Under the pieces are notes generated by a model, which worked only from the letters and a program-made list of their open reading frames with translations, did not search any database and had not been told where the DNA came from. From Epiperipatus broadwayi (Eukaryota > Onychophora > Udeonychophora > Euonychophora > Peripatidae), in assembly GCA_028023455.1 (NCBI GenBank), contig JAQFVV010006231.1:3801478-3865477 (forward strand): a stretch of DNA of 64,000 nucleotides. The letters run 5' to 3'. Positions 25,399-37,952 of the stretch are shown here, one piece after another. Within the stretch, counting starts at the first letter, position 1. Each line of letters begins with the position of its first letter. Position numbers and translations under genes: made by a program.

Positions 25399-25458
25399 TG
25401 ATAATCTGGGCTAACTGACGAGTGCTGGTTTAGCACGAAATACGAATATTGGTGATTA
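25399..25458 (+). ncRNA. Hammerhead ribozyme, unit D (intact core)
   Basis: CTGACGA (25415-25421), GTGCT (25422-25426) paired with AGCAC (25432-25436) around GGTTT, GAAA (25437-25440). A short near-palindromic stem III (tacgaa) and TA precede predicted cleavage after 25448. Stem I is CTAA with TTGG plus an outer helix ATAATC with GATTAT, separated by an internal loop. This is the layout of natural type I hammerheads with a stem I-loop II contact. Confidence 0.86.
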
Positions 25459-25613
25459 TTTATCTTTTTGACATGTGTGTGATCAAGTGTGTCAGCAGTA
25501 TGAAATAGCATGGATAGTTGAGAGTTGTGTGAAAGTCTGAGTTCAAACCCCTATATATTACATATTGATGTATAGTTATGGAAAAGCCTGTACTATCATA
25601 TGTAATAAAATAG

Positions 25614-28600
25614 GTTGACAAATAAGTAAATGCTTTAAATACTTACAATGGGCCTCAAACTATACTATATTTTATTCCCACCCTCCTCACCCTACATACA
25701 AATGTATATAGCATATTCCAGCTTGTTTTTTTTTTTTTGTTGATAAATAATTATTAGATTAAAATACTGTTCAACATGCACATATATATATATAATGCCT
25801 TTTTACACATACTATGCAAATATAAATTAAGACTATAATATAAATAAAATTTTATAATAATGATATAACAAATGGAGGGGACATATTTACATATATTTTA
25901 CTGAGTATATATATGTTCATTAATTTATTCACTGAAACAATAGATATAAGAAAAAAAACTAACTGTATTATATTTTTATTTTTTAAATAAGGAAAATAAC
26001 AAAATGTCTGACTTTTGTCATTATTAAATATACTCTAGTAAATATTCTTTTTTTTTTTTCAATAATTTGTTTCACTTGTAGAAATATAATAGTGGCTTTA
26101 TTATCAGGTAATTAGGAACTCTCTTGTTTTGATGTTTTAAGTCAGTATCAACTTCTAATATATTCTAAAATTTTGTAAACTTTTAGCATTAAGCTTAAAA
26201 AAACATTTTATTATTCAATAAACTATACATCAAATTCCAAAAGGGTAATAAAAAATAGGTGAAGGGTATCCTGATTTAGATAATGATATATGGGGTTTAA
26301 ACTTCATGTTTTTATCTGATATCGCAGATCATTTATATTGGTTAAACAAAAATTTTCCAAGACAAGTTGCAAACTATATTACAATTGTATGAATACTGGG
26401 ACTTAAAAAATCATGATTTTTAAAAAAGATTTCTATATTTTCAAAATTTAAAAAAAAATTTGTAAATACTATATGTAATGACTTTATTATAACTAAAATT
26501 ATTGGTAATATATCAATTTTGTAAAAATATTTCACACATGGATTTAATGGTTTACAAAAACACTCACCCATGTTTTAATATATTTTGCAGCCTAACATTA
26601 AAGACAGTTACAAACTAGATAAAAATTATTAAAAATTTGTGAACAAATGAAAATTCGAATTTAAAATTGACTTTAACAATTCTGAAACTTGGAAATTAAA
26701 ATTTTAAAATATCAGAGATGAGATTCTAAAACACAAAATCAATTACTGTGACATAATTACTAAAATATGGAATTAAATTCCTGGCAGATTAAAGTATGAG
26801 TCAAATATTGAAGATTAGCCTCAAAAGTTGAACCCCAAGGGAATCATTAATGTTTAAATATTATAATTTTTTTATATTGTTTTTATATAGTATATATAAT
26901 TATAGTCAAATAAATTTTTCTAATTACAATTTTACTAATTCAATTTTAGTAACACATGGAGAGTCCAATGATTAAAAAAAATTATCTGGCACTTCAGTAA
27001 AAGTGGATTGATGACCATTGTTCTAGAATATTTTTCATTTGTAAAGTTATACTTATAATAAATAAAGATCATCAAAATATACTCATATTATTAATCAGTC
27101 ATTTCTTTTATAAACTAATATTTAAAAATGCAACTAATATCAAAGTGATTATTTCAATAAATAATAAAATAAATAAAAGTAATTTTGTGTAATAATAATT
27201 ATATAATTACAATGTTAAAAAATAAATATAAAAACTGAAATTATAACTATCTAAATCCTTCGATTAAATTTACTGAAAGTCTTCTTCATTATGAACATTT
27301 TTTTCTTTCAATATAAAATAAAAAAAATGGTTAAACTATCTTTCAATAAAATCTCCATAAAAACAAATAAAAACCTATAAAGTCATATCACCATGATTTT
27401 GTTAAAAGCTATAGAATATTATCTATACACTTACATAAAACTCATAGCATGCAAAGATGAGTAAGAAAAAAAATTGACAATCCATGCTGATGAAATTCTG
27501 TCTGCAAAACGCTATAATTAATTTTGGTCATTCTCTTCTGTTATAAATTTGGAGAAGTTATGATTCACATTGATATTAAGTAAAAAAAATACGTCATTAA
27601 AACTCATTATAAGTTTCATAATTCTATTAGCTTTCATTGAATTTATCAATTTCATATTTTTATGAATATGAATGCTATTTCCAATCAAAGTTCATAAATA
27701 GCTCTTTTATTGTAACATAAATGGTTGACATACTTAACTCCACATAAATGTGTTCTTGTATATTAAAAATTTCAGATATATATATAAAGCACAAAAACAT
27801 TCAAAACTTGATGTCCAAGACAAGGCACCACAAATGTACTCAGTTGCCTACAATCGATTTTCTCTTTGTTTCTTTAAGACATTGTGTCTATGTCGTGAAA
27901 TAATTCTAGAATAAATAATTGATAAATTGAAGATTCAATGTATTTTACATATCTAAGATTCTAGATTTGTAAATAGTTAAAAAATACAACAGAAAACTAA
28001 AAGATAAAAAAAGGAAACATTTTCCCGCCCACACATTACAAGAAATTTTTTTTCCTTTTTTTTTTTTAGAAATTCATTTAAAAATAAACTTTGTGTTTTT
28101 CATTGATATTGTTAAAAATGATTTGATTTGAAAAAGAAATGGAAACATTCCCCTTGGAGTTGTTCAATTAAATTATCTTCTTTTTTTGTATGTTGACATA
28201 GTTGTTTTTTTTTTTAAAAAGTAAAAGTAAACCTCCTTAAGTTCATTTAGATCTCAGATCATCTATGATGAAGAAAAGTCAACTAAGGGCTTAGGGAATT
28301 GAGAATGATTTTGCACAGTCTATCTATGTTGCCAAATTAATCAGTCTGTATAAAGCGGAGATTCCTTTTTCTTTTCTTTTCTTTTTTTTGCTTTTTTGTA
28401 AATAAAAAAAACTATCAAACGGTGGTGGGAATCCAAAGAAATAAGAAAAAAAATTTCATTTTAATCATTTTTGCTTAAATATGTTGCACTTGTTGTTGTT
28501 TCAAAACCAGCCATTTTATTTTTATTTGGATTGTTTTATTTATCTTTCAAAAACCAAATTTATTGTACATTTAGACCATAGAAATACAGACCAAAAAGTA

Positions 28601-28789
28601 AAAAAAAAAACAAGTAAATGATTATGAAATAGCATGCAAATAAAAAAAAGATATATTTGAGTTAATGTTTGCACAGGAAACTTTTGTGACTTGTATGTTG
28701 TTCCAAAAATAGACCATAGAAACCCAATTTGTCTAAAGTTCATAGCAGGGAAGATTAAAATGAGATGCTGTTAGTAGGTAGTATTAATA
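25614..28789. other. AT-rich, no gene seen
   Basis: Simple sequence and homopolymers only. No protein-like frame on either strand. Confidence 0.5.
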
Positions 28790-31092
28790 TCCGTGTTTGA
28801 GTTTTATGAAATGATGAACAGCAACAGCCACCCAATAAACAGCAAAGTTGCGGGGAGCTCTATCCAATTGCAATGGAGTCCCAGGTTTGTGCAGCTGTGA
28901 AGGGGTCAGCAGTGCGCATATCTCTATCCCTTTCCTTGTTTAGTATTTGGCAAAACGCTGTGAATATATTATTCAAGGTCTCAGCCTGGAACACCAGCTT
29001 ACAGCGCAATGCCCAGATGGAAAAGTTAATTATGGCCGAAAGCCGGATCTCAGAGAATATGCCCTTTTCAATTGCTGTCTTGAGGTTCATTTCAATTTGA
29101 TTTCTTGTCATGTTTTGTTGAAAATGAGTTCTTAAATTGTTCAAAGTTATGCATTCGAAGAGGAAGTGATCGGTAGTCTCTTCCTGTCTTTGACACAATG
29201 TGCAATTAGGGTCAATATCTTGCCCCCTTTTATAGTGGAGGAAGGCATTTGTTGGGAGGGCATGCAGGTTCGATTTCAATAGGAAATCCACAATTTTTGG
29301 CGGCAACTTCCAGAGCTTGGTCATCCTTATCATTCGAGGAATGTTGATTGAAAGGCAGCTGGGGATCCTCTGTTTTTGATGGTCAAGAAGATCAAACACT
29401 TCCCAATATGCAAGTTTTCTTTGAAATAGGGTTGATGTTGGTTTGATGTTATCAAAGATAAAGTTGATCTGCTATTGAAGGAGCAAGGCACGTCCTCTGG
29501 GGGGTGGCCGATCAGTAGGTTGAATGTCCTTTTCCGGAAGTGGGCATTGAGCACGTTCATTTTCCTTGAAGATGTTGTAGAGTACATTATGGATGCGTTG
29601 TAAGTTGAATATAGTTAGCGAGTGTAGTGAGAGACCATTTAAAGTTTTGGGCTTTTGGAGGATTCTCAAGCTAATTATGGGTGATCGGCCCGCCCAACAG
29701 TTTTCTACAGGCGGTTTCTACTTTGTTGATGAATACCTTGGTGGGGATGAACCCTGCCAAATAGTATATTATTTTTGGAAGAATGAGAGCATTTAAAAGG
29801 GCTACTTTCCCAAATAGGGAAAGGTATATTTTTGACAAAGATGCGATTGTGGTTTCAATTTTCTCTAATAATGAGCCCTGTATCTCTTTACGCATCACCG
29901 TGGGTGTTTTTGATAGGTGAAATCCTAGAAATTTCTGTGGTGCTGCTTCAAATCCACCAGAGATCTTCTGGCCAGTAAGAATTGACCAAATAGCTGATTT
30001 TTTTGGGTTGTCAAGGAAACCAGATAATTTGGCATGGTGATCAAGAAGTTGTTTTAGCTTACCCAGTTCATCACGGGATGAAAGAAACACAACTACATCA
30101 TCCATATAGGAGATGTGATTGATGTTCTCATTAAGTAGTGGAACAGTGATACCAGAAAATGTGGCCTCGATGTTCAACAGCATTGGATTGATATAGGCAG
30201 CAAAGAGAAGTGCACTCAGGGGAGAACCTTGGGGGATGGAGATGTAGGGCATAAAACCCGGGGCAATGCGACCATCTAGGGACAAGAACACTTCCCGATT
30301 GTAAAGAAGGTTCTCAATCATTTGAATGTATACGGGTGGTACATTTAGCTGTTCCAGAACACTGAGAAGAACATCAATTCTCACGGAGTCGAATGCCCCA
30401 GCTATATCAAGTTGGACTGCAATGGGCCGGGACTTCCTTTGTCTCCGCACATGATCGACCAGAAGTCTGAAGCGGCTGACAGCGTCAAATGTTGAAGTGC
30501 CTTTTTTTGCAAATTGATAGCGCGAAAGTTGTTTAATTATGTTATATTGAATCTTGTCTTTAATGATGCTCTCGATGATCTTTGTCAATAGAGGAATCAT
30601 CGAGATAGGACGCAGGTTATTGAGATCTGGTTGTGCATCTCGCTTCTTTAAAAAGGGTACCATAGAGATGGGACATAGGTTTATTAGGTGATGACTTCCA
30701 GTGGCGATGAGGTCTATCATTCCGTGGATTACTGGGATAGTAAAATCTCTTAGGTGTAAAAGTAGAAATCTGGGAATTCCATGCATGCCAGGATGGACAC
30801 TTTCTGGGAGTGATTGCAGTTTGTCAAGAATATCACCATCTGTGATGTTATGTTCCATAGGGTTGTTAGTAACAAAAACTCTACGGATGTTAGTGACACC
30901 AATAGGTTGTAATTTTCTTTTGTAAAAGTCTCTTATTTTGGAAAGCATGGAGAGGCCGATATATTGTTTACTGTGTATCTTGATCGATGAGGGTGCCTTG
31001 TTGACTTTGCATTTAATGTAGCGGACAATTCTTGTTTTCATAGAGAAGTCAACAATACTTCTACAATTGATCATATTTCCCCCCTCACTCAC
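28790..31092 (-). mobile_element. 5'-truncated non-LTR retrotransposon with zf-RVT C-terminus
   Basis: A clearly GC-richer block against its AT-rich flanks. It encodes, on the minus strand, an RT domain followed by a C-terminal zinc finger. The endonuclease and any ORF1 are absent, so the 5' end is truncated at about 31090. I see no poly-A tail, and the 3' end is placed only approximately, about 70 nt beyond the final stop codon. Few disruptions (one frameshift, one stop) mean it is younger than the other LINE relics except the RTE at 45-47.7 kb. A diverged relative lies at 47860-48280. Confidence 0.85.
28860..31092 (-). pseudogene. Non-LTR reverse transcriptase and zf-RVT domain
   Basis: The frame from about 31090 to 29671 covers the RT: LNNLRPISMIPLLTKIIES, VQLDIAGAFDSV (first catalytic Asp), IPQGSPLSALLFAAYI, and SYMDDVVVF (catalytic pair, about 30085-30108), then KFLGFHLS. 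The box is YMDD rather than the FADD usual in LINEs. A frameshift near 29672 moves into a frame with LNGLSLHSLTIFNLQRIHNV. A TAG at about 29472 interrupts it, and 29399-28860 continues with PPKIVDFLLKSNLHALPTNA and the zinc finger CTLCQRQEETTDHFLFEC. INFSIWALRCKLVF follows, as in L1-like C-termini. The clade is unsettled. The protein would lack endonuclease and is broken. Confidence 0.87.
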
Positions 31093-33029
31093 TTTTTAAA
31101 AAGCAAAAAATAATTAAAAATTTTCAAAACAAATATAAATAAAATTCCAAATTAAGTTGTCAATTACAAATACAAAATAGTTGTTTGAAACTATCTACAT
31201 CAATTAATTTTGTAAGTCAATATTAGGTATGTATTATTACAAGAAATCAAAATCAACTTTGAAAACTTACAATTGACTGTATTCCTTTCTCTTTTCCCAT
31301 TCCTCACAACCCCCTCTTCTTCCCTTTTCTCAAAACAAAATAAGAAATTGAAAAGACAAAGAATACTAAAAGTTTACAACAAAAAAAGACCTATCAATGT
31401 AAAGTAAGAAGAGATTTTTAGATTACACATTGAATTCCTAAATTACATTATTGTGACATTATTCTGCTAAATCCCTTTTTCCAAATCCAAAGAATCTTCA
31501 ATTGATCAAATATATATCTCAGTATTCTTTCATGTCATCAAAGCAGTACTTAAAGATTGGTACCAGTCAAAGCAGCCATTTCATGCTGTTGGAAAGAAAA
31601 TCTTGTGTTTGCTTAAAAGATTAAATCTATCTCATCAGAATTCAAACTCCATAGTAGACAGATGCACCAACTATTACTTAATGTGGCTTTTTACTATATT
31701 GTGTGTAAAAATTACAAATATAAGTTATAGTTTTAGGCAGACAATGCATTAGGAATCATTCAATATAATTAATTAAAATATAAAAGAATAGATAGCATAT
31801 GGCTATAGATGCAATACTATTTAAACTGGCAACTAATAATTCATCATAACTTTTAATTCAAAGAAAATTATAAAAAAAATCCTTCAAATTTCTATGCCTG
31901 CTAGACATAATTATTACAATTTTACTTGAGTAATGATTTTTAATTAATCTTTAATAAACATACATTAAAAATTAATAAACACAGGACAGTCAATGAATTA
32001 TGTAATACCTTTGGTAATATATAAAATCAATACATTCATATTTATTTTTTAGATTTTTTTTTTCTTAATTATATTATTCAAATAAATAAAATCTTATTAT
32101 TATTTTCAAGTTTTAACATTTTTTTTTTGTTCTAGATATAAATTCAATAAATTAAATTAGATTAAAAAATAAAGCATTAAGCTTTGCAAATAAATAAAAA
32201 TGACTAATAAGCAGAAGTAAATTGTCAATAACAAAAAGGTTTCATTTTAACCTGTAGGCTATAAAAATGTTTAAGAATAAATAAATAATTAGTGCAAAAT
32301 GTTATTTTTCGTATATATCTTGCTAAAGCATAACTTTATTTACAATTAAATTTAAAACTGAATTTATATTTATATGAAATATTTGAATAATAGCTTTTAT
32401 TTTCTTTATTTTCTAAAGTTAATAAAATTTTATTTGACTAATTTAATAAGTTACAAAAATTCAATAAAATCAAAATATAAGTCATGCCTACATGTTTAAA
32501 AATGAAAATTTAATAATGTTATAAATAAAATTAAAAAAATGTATATCTCACTTTAACATTATGAACAAAAGATAATGCAGCTTGCTAGTCCTTTCTTCTC
32601 TACTGTACTCAATATAACTAACACTAACTTTTTTTCAATTTTGATTGGCAGAAAAAAAATTTTTTTTTTTTTTTGTTAGAACTAATAATTCCCAAAAAAT
32701 TCATTTGTTAATTAAAATTTTTACTATTAAAAAATTAGAAATGAATTCTAACTATTAATATATAGATTCTACATCATAGACAGCACGAAAATTGTATACA
32801 AGATTAACGAACTCATATTTTATAAAATAATAAAAAAACAAGAGTTCTTAATACCCATAAATTAAAAGGTGTAACTAATATGAGTTCTATATATATTGTC
32901 GTTCTTATTTTGATGACTGTTCTACTTAATGAGTAATTTTCATTGTGCTCAAAAAATAGCAAACAAAATTTTTAATTCACTAATTTAAAACCATTTGCCA
33001 TAGTTGATCTTACAAAAACAAAAATAGTA

Positions 33030-33031
<2 letters not shown>
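31093..33031. other. AT-rich, no gene seen
   Basis: A C/T-rich stretch near 31280-31330 is the only compositional feature. Confidence 0.5.

Positions 33032-33120
<89 letters not shown>
33032..33120. repeat. (ATT)n microsatellite
   Basis: About 30 uninterrupted ATT units. A short (GAT)n follows at about 33269-33288. Confidence 0.95.
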
Positions 33121-34665
33121 AAGATACTATAGAGATATAAGGATGTAATATACAGAATATAATATAAATGTGTTCAATAAATTATAAATTTAAGTTAAAA
33201 TATTTTTTAATATTTATTTTTTAACTTTACAAAGAAGCTAAAAAAGTTATGAATGTTTTTTTATTATTATGATGATGATGATGATGATAAAAATGTTGCA
33301 CAAATATAAAAGTTAGTTTCATATATAAAATACATTATAAATATATATCTGAAAGATATTAAAATTAGCATTTATGATTTCAAATTTGAATATTTAAGTT
33401 ATTAGTAGTATAAATATGATTTAAAGATACATGAGGTTTATAATGGGAAAAAGGGGTTAACAAGCATATTATTGAATTATAATTATATTCTCCTAGTCTA
33501 GCAACAAAAAAGGCAGGATCAAGAGTACCTGTTTAATGATACTGCATTTTGGAGAGGAACAAAAAATTGTTATTGCATTTGGTTTCATCCATTCAATAGA
33601 CTACACTCTTGATTATTTAATAATAAATTATCGAATATTTTTTGTAACTCTAATTGCAATCCTTAATAATAATAAAAAATCATATAAGTCATTTTGATCT
33701 AATAATATCATTCAAAACTTTTAGCTATAGTCCATAAATTTTCACATAATGAGCTTTTAGTTAAATTATCCACCAAATGCCTAGAATTCTCAATGATGTT
33801 CAAATGTATAATGATATGCTAGTGACTTGTGGGTATTAGTGTATTTATACCGCCCTTTGCAAAAAAAAGTCCTAAAACAAGAAAATATATTTTCAATTAT
33901 ATTTATAACATTTTTACTGAAGAGTTTTCTTGTCTTTTAATTTTTTTTGACAATATATTTGCTAATTGAAATTTTTAAGATCTCTGAAAATTTTTATTCA
34001 CAGAGAAGCACACCTTTTTTAAAATTTGAAAAAGTCAAAAACAAAAATGATGGCAGTTATCAATTTATTTAAAATATGTAATATATTCCACAAAACAATT
34101 AATGAAACATTTTTAATCTTAATATTTTTTCCAACTATTACATGCATATTCACAAGTCAAGTAAGCAGAAACATAAATATAATATTACTTTGTTTTTGTC
34201 TTAACATAATAACATATTGGCATATGTTATGTGCAAATGTAATATATTTAATTTTAAAAAAATCATTTAAATGTTTGCATGTTCATAAGAATTAATTGTT
34301 GTTTTTCTATTAATTTCTTTTGTAAAAGTTGTTTTATTAAAATATATAATTTTTAATCTTCTAACAGGTTGACATTTTATATTGTTATTTTTGGTGGTAG
34401 TTTTTGCCAATGTTCAAATTTTGATTTCAATATAAAATATTTATAGTAAAAGTCAACAACTTGGACTTAGATTCCTTAGAAAGTTAAATTTACAAATGAA
34501 AAAATTCTAAAAAATCATATCTGAACTTTTCAAATATTAAAAAATGAGTTAATGAGAACAAAACATTTTTGCAATTCAATGGTGGGCAAAAAACAGATTA
34601 AGTGAGCAACTTCAGAAAATCAATGAGTTTCTGTAACTGAAAATTTATCTTTAAAATGTGAAATG
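33121..34665. other. AT-rich, no gene seen
   Basis: No coding signal; open frames here are A/T-biased chance frames. Confidence 0.5.
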
Positions 34666-34773
34666 AATAAATGTTAATCAACAAAGAGCTTTGCTAATTG
34701 CTCAACAAGCTTTGAGATAAATGCTTAGCAAGAGAAAGCATTTAAATTATCTCCATCTGAAAGCCAGCTCCAA

Positions 34774-34817
34774 TCCCCTGACCATTGGTTTCATGCGTTT
34801 GGCACTCCTCAGAGGTA
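34774..34817 (-). ncRNA. Hammerhead ribozyme, intact core
   Basis: Minus strand. CTGAGGA (34812-34806), stem II GTGC with loop CAAAC and GCAT, GAAA (34792-34789), stem III CCAATGG as a CCA/TGG palindrome. Predicted cleavage is after GTC, between 34780 and 34779. Stem I is at least CCT with AGG. Stem II has one G-U pair. Confidence 0.8.
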
Positions 34818-35112
34818 CTAGGATAGCTTCAGATACTAGATCTAAAAACACCAACCCAAAGCCAGCATTTATCTAAGAGTTAAATATTGAGTAGAAAATC
34901 TGAAGTTTTCAGACACCTAAATGTTTTCAAAAGCAAAGACTATAAATAGTCAATAAAAAATAAAAAAGTTATAAATCACATGACTTCACTTTTTTTTAAG
35001 CTTACACGAAATAAACAAAGAGTTTTACTAATTGCTCAACAAGCTTTGAGATAAATGCTTAGCAAGAGAAAGCATTTCAAATATCTCCATCTTTTGAAAA
35101 CCACCACCCCTA

Positions 35113-35156
35113 TCCACAGACCAATGATTTCATGCTTTTGGCACTTCTCAGAGAGG
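35113..35156 (-). ncRNA. Hammerhead ribozyme with a core mutation
   Basis: Same structure as 34774-34817 but the core reads CTGAGAA (35151-35145). The conserved G is lost, so it should be inactive. GAAA and GTC are retained. Confidence 0.7.
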
Positions 35157-35414
35157 CGCTAGGGTAGCTTCAGATTTTCTACTCAATAGACCACTCTTAG
35201 ATAAATGGTGGCGTTGGGTTGGTGTTTTTAGAAAAGCATGAAACCATTGGTCAGGGGATGGGGGGGGGGTTTCAGATGGAAATATTTTAAATGCTTTCTC
35301 TTGCTAAGCATTTATCTCAAAGCTTGTTAAGCAATTAGCAAAGCTCTTGGTTTATTTCCTGCAAACTTAAGAAAGAAGTGGAGTAATGTGATTTTTTATT
35401 AATAAATGTTAATC

Positions 35415-36112
35415 TTTGATAAATGTATAAAATCATTTTTTTTTTAAATATTAAAATTGCATTATAATTTTTTAAAATATTTCAAAAGACCCTAATATAA
35501 TGTTGGTAATGATGTTGCGTAATCAGTTTTATTAACATTGTGGTCAAATTTATTAATGTCTTTTAAAAATAAAATATATGAATAAAATCAAAGTGTATAC
35601 ATATCCGAGGGGGGACACAAATATAACCAGAATCATTTTCGGGTTTGTATACCTGTTGTAGTATAAACTTCACCTGTTACATACTTATTGCAGGGAACCT
35701 TCTGCATTAATCTGCCAAATTCCATCACCATGTGAAATCATGAAGCCACGTAACAGACTGTTTTCTAAAGTGCATTTTACATTTTTGTCAATTTTTTATT
35801 ATGACTGAAAAGTTTGATAATGTGACATTCTGTTTTTGTTTACAGAAAATGGCAAAAAAAAGTTGTATGCTTGAAACAGTTTACAAGAAAGCTGTACTCA
35901 TAAAAACACAAATTTGTAAGTAGTTTAATTGTAATGTTAAATTTACCACAACCCTAAAAAGTGCCGTAAGTAAACTCCAAAGTAAAAATAACATGATCGT
36001 TTTGTTTTGTTTTTTTGCTGCAAATGGTGTGACAAAAAAAAAAACAGTGCAAGCTTCACCCCGAGAAAGTGTAATCTCTCAAAGCATTGAGTGTGAAATA
36101 TTTTTTAATTAA
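35415..36112. other. Non-repetitive stretch holding a candidate exon
   Basis: Apart from the candidate exon at 35846-35915, I see no repeat or long frame. Confidence 0.4.
35846..35915 (+). CDS. Candidate 70-nt exon
   Basis: A strong acceptor (ctgtttttgtttacag) precedes AAAATGGC, and a strong donor (ATTT|gtaagtag) follows. The one open frame reads KMAKKSCMLETVYKKAVL. No homologue recognised and no neighbouring exons found. In AT-rich DNA such pairs arise by chance, so this is tentative. Confidence 0.25.
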
Positions 36113-36170
36113 ATACAGTATAATCTAGCTTATCTAACAGCCATATTAGCTCGATCTCACATCTCTCGAA
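36113..36170 (+). mobile_element. Possible solitary pogo/Tigger-like terminus
   Basis: tacagtataatctagcttat followed by ctaacagcc resembles the TA-flanked ends of pogo-like elements. No matching opposite terminus or transposase was found, so this may be chance. Confidence 0.25.
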
Positions 36171-37864
36171 TGAAAGATATCTATTTTTTGTGTGTGCAGA
36201 TTTAGAAGTGGTGGAAAAAATGACAGACATTAAAAGGCATCATTTTGAGTTTTTTGGTCTACTTTGAAAAATGAAACCATGTTTAGACCAGTGTATTGCA
36301 TCAAATGGTTAGTCATTTGAAAGAGATTAAATATATAACACTTAAAAATAAATAAACAACTTTTTATTATAAAATTCCAGTTATTTTTGGGTACCCCTGT
36401 GTATTCTTTTGATTTTAAATAATTACTATACAATTATTATGTAAAAATAATCAGAAATATTCAATAAACTATGCAAAAAAATCCTATTTTTGTTTTTCCA
36501 AAAATTTTCTTAAAGTAATCTCACATGCTCTGTGAAAACCAGATTACAAAAAATCAAAACCATCAAAGATATGGAATCAGGACTAAACTTATGGCAACTG
36601 AACTAAATACATTTTGATCTAATAATTAGTTCCTGGTTTTCATATTATAATTAAAAAAAACCTGTAGAAATATAACTACAATTCCCTAGTAGAAAGTTTT
36701 AAAGCAGCAGAATTACCATACTATTTCTGAAATAAATAGCCACACTATCTGTTGCATCTCATAGCTGCAAAATTAATAATAATAAAAAATAACAGAGAAT
36801 TCACTTAATTTACTTATAAATATTTTAAAAGAAATTGATAGATATCTTCAGATAATTATTTAATATTTATCACTCTATGCCAAAGTGGCCCTTTTCAATC
36901 TCCTAATAATCACGTCACATACAATATACCTATAATATCTATAAAGCTTGTATGGATTGGGTTTACAATCTCTAAAAATTTTCCAAATTCAAAAAATCCT
37001 TAATCATATATCATCATGTGCAAGACTATTTCCATATCTAGAAATAGTTTTTACAATTACACTGACAAACTGGCAGCCACCCATATACAATTACTGGAAT
37101 AAGTTAATTTCTCCTTTATTATGCATTCCCAATTTAATATATTGTCCTCCCTAGAATAGAATTAAATACGTGTTTTGTAAGTAAGAATCAGAAATACAAT
37201 CACATTTTCTATTCATGTGTTTCATGTTTGATAATATTGGGTGGGTTATCCCCAAACTATTTAATAATAAAAATTACAACACTTCTCAATTCATTTAAAA
37301 ATATATATTTATGCACACACTTGAGTCTTATACTATTCTCATTATGGTGTACCAGATATTATACATTTATGTACAGTTCAAATACAAGACACTCTAATAC
37401 ATTTATTTAGGAACAAAATGGATATTATATGCATAAGGGATAAAAAAATTTCACCAACTAACATTTATTCAAACATATGGTCACTAATGCACTTTGCTGA
37501 ATTTATTATATGACTCACTATTATAAAATGATAATTAGATAATTAAAAGCAAAAAAGATATTAATGCAAAGATGTACATAGAAAGGTGTAAATCCTAGGC
37601 AGCAGTCAGAAAATGCTTAAGCTGCTTTCAAGATTATAATTATTTTTTTCTGTTACACATAGATTTGTATTTTTTCTCAGTTTTAGTGTGGGATAAAAGT
37701 GCAAAGTATATAATGTAAATCGCATATCCCCATTTGTTTAAAACCTCTAATCTTTTCTTACTCTATCTTATGTATAGATACTAAGTACTGCTTTGTAAAC
37801 TTAGTTAAATAAAGCCTTTTAAAACTAAAAACAATTTTAAATTTAACACCAAACTTTTTAAAAT
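36171..37864. other. AT-rich, no gene seen
   Basis: A frame near 36948-37154 (LGLQSLKIFQIQKILNHI) faintly resembles the region after the RT domain in L1-like LINEs, but it is not supported by flanking blocks. Confidence 0.4.
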
Positions 37865-37952
37865 GAATTAAAGTCTATTTAGGTTTACAACTTAGATTAT
37901 TATAAAGTGAATTAAAGTCTATTTAGGTTTACAACTTAGATTATTATAAAGT
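37865..37952. repeat. Perfect 44-bp tandem duplication
   Basis: 37865-37908 and 37909-37952 are identical (contain ctatttaggtttacaactta). Confidence 0.93.

Larger units (their letters stand above)
24289..25613. mobile_element. Foldback element with two-unit arms, hammerhead family II
   Basis: tatgtaataaa(a)tag flanks the insert (24289-24302 and 25599-25613; one extra A on the right). The left arm holds two head-to-tail units (A 24303-24716, B 24717-24961) on the minus strand. The right arm holds two on the plus strand (C from 24962, D to about 25550). The result is a palindrome of ~630-bp arms. The last ~47 nt at the right (about 25552-25598) lie outside the paired region at the element terminus. 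Units A, B and D carry a hammerhead. Unit C begins in the middle of one, immediately before its GAAA, so the centre of the palindrome is a break inside the ribozyme. Units are roughly 60-90% similar by eye. No protein is encoded. Confidence 0.86.
34666..35414. mobile_element. Foldback element, hammerhead family III
   Basis: A perfect 14-base direct repeat aataaatgttaatc (34666-34679 and 35401-35414) encloses 721 bp. It has three arms: a left arm starting aacaaagagctttgc at 34680, a direct second copy from about 35010, and an inverted right arm ending at about 35353. The outermost right ~47 nt (35354-35400) form a terminal extension. The second copy is preceded by a related sequence (aaatcacatgacttcac, about 34973-35009), but the left terminus lacks it. 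Arms match those at 6.1 kb. Two hammerheads are readable on the minus strand and a third, truncated one lies near 35233-35265. Confidence 0.87.

Noticed and set aside
24303-25550. tRNA-derived SINE: gttcaaacc resembles a pol III B box
   Set aside because: The repeat is better explained by hammerhead units in a foldback; the A box is poor and there is no SINE-like tail. A pol III promoter inside the unit is not excluded.
27005-27025. Solitary hAT end: gatgaccattg followed by ttctagaa
   Set aside because: No opposite terminus within 1 kb upstream; ttctagaa alone can occur by chance.
27480-27530. CTGATGA followed by AAAAC as another hammerhead
   Set aside because: The intervening bases do not form stem II, GAAA is absent, and no stem I pairing is visible.
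34026-34295. 89-codon plus-strand frame as a gene
   Set aside because: Composition dominated by I, F, K and N; no domain or splice support.
36948-37154. Frame resembling a LINE C-terminal segment (LGLQSLKIFQIQKI)
   Set aside because: No RT blocks upstream and no finger downstream; composition is that of chance AT-rich frames.
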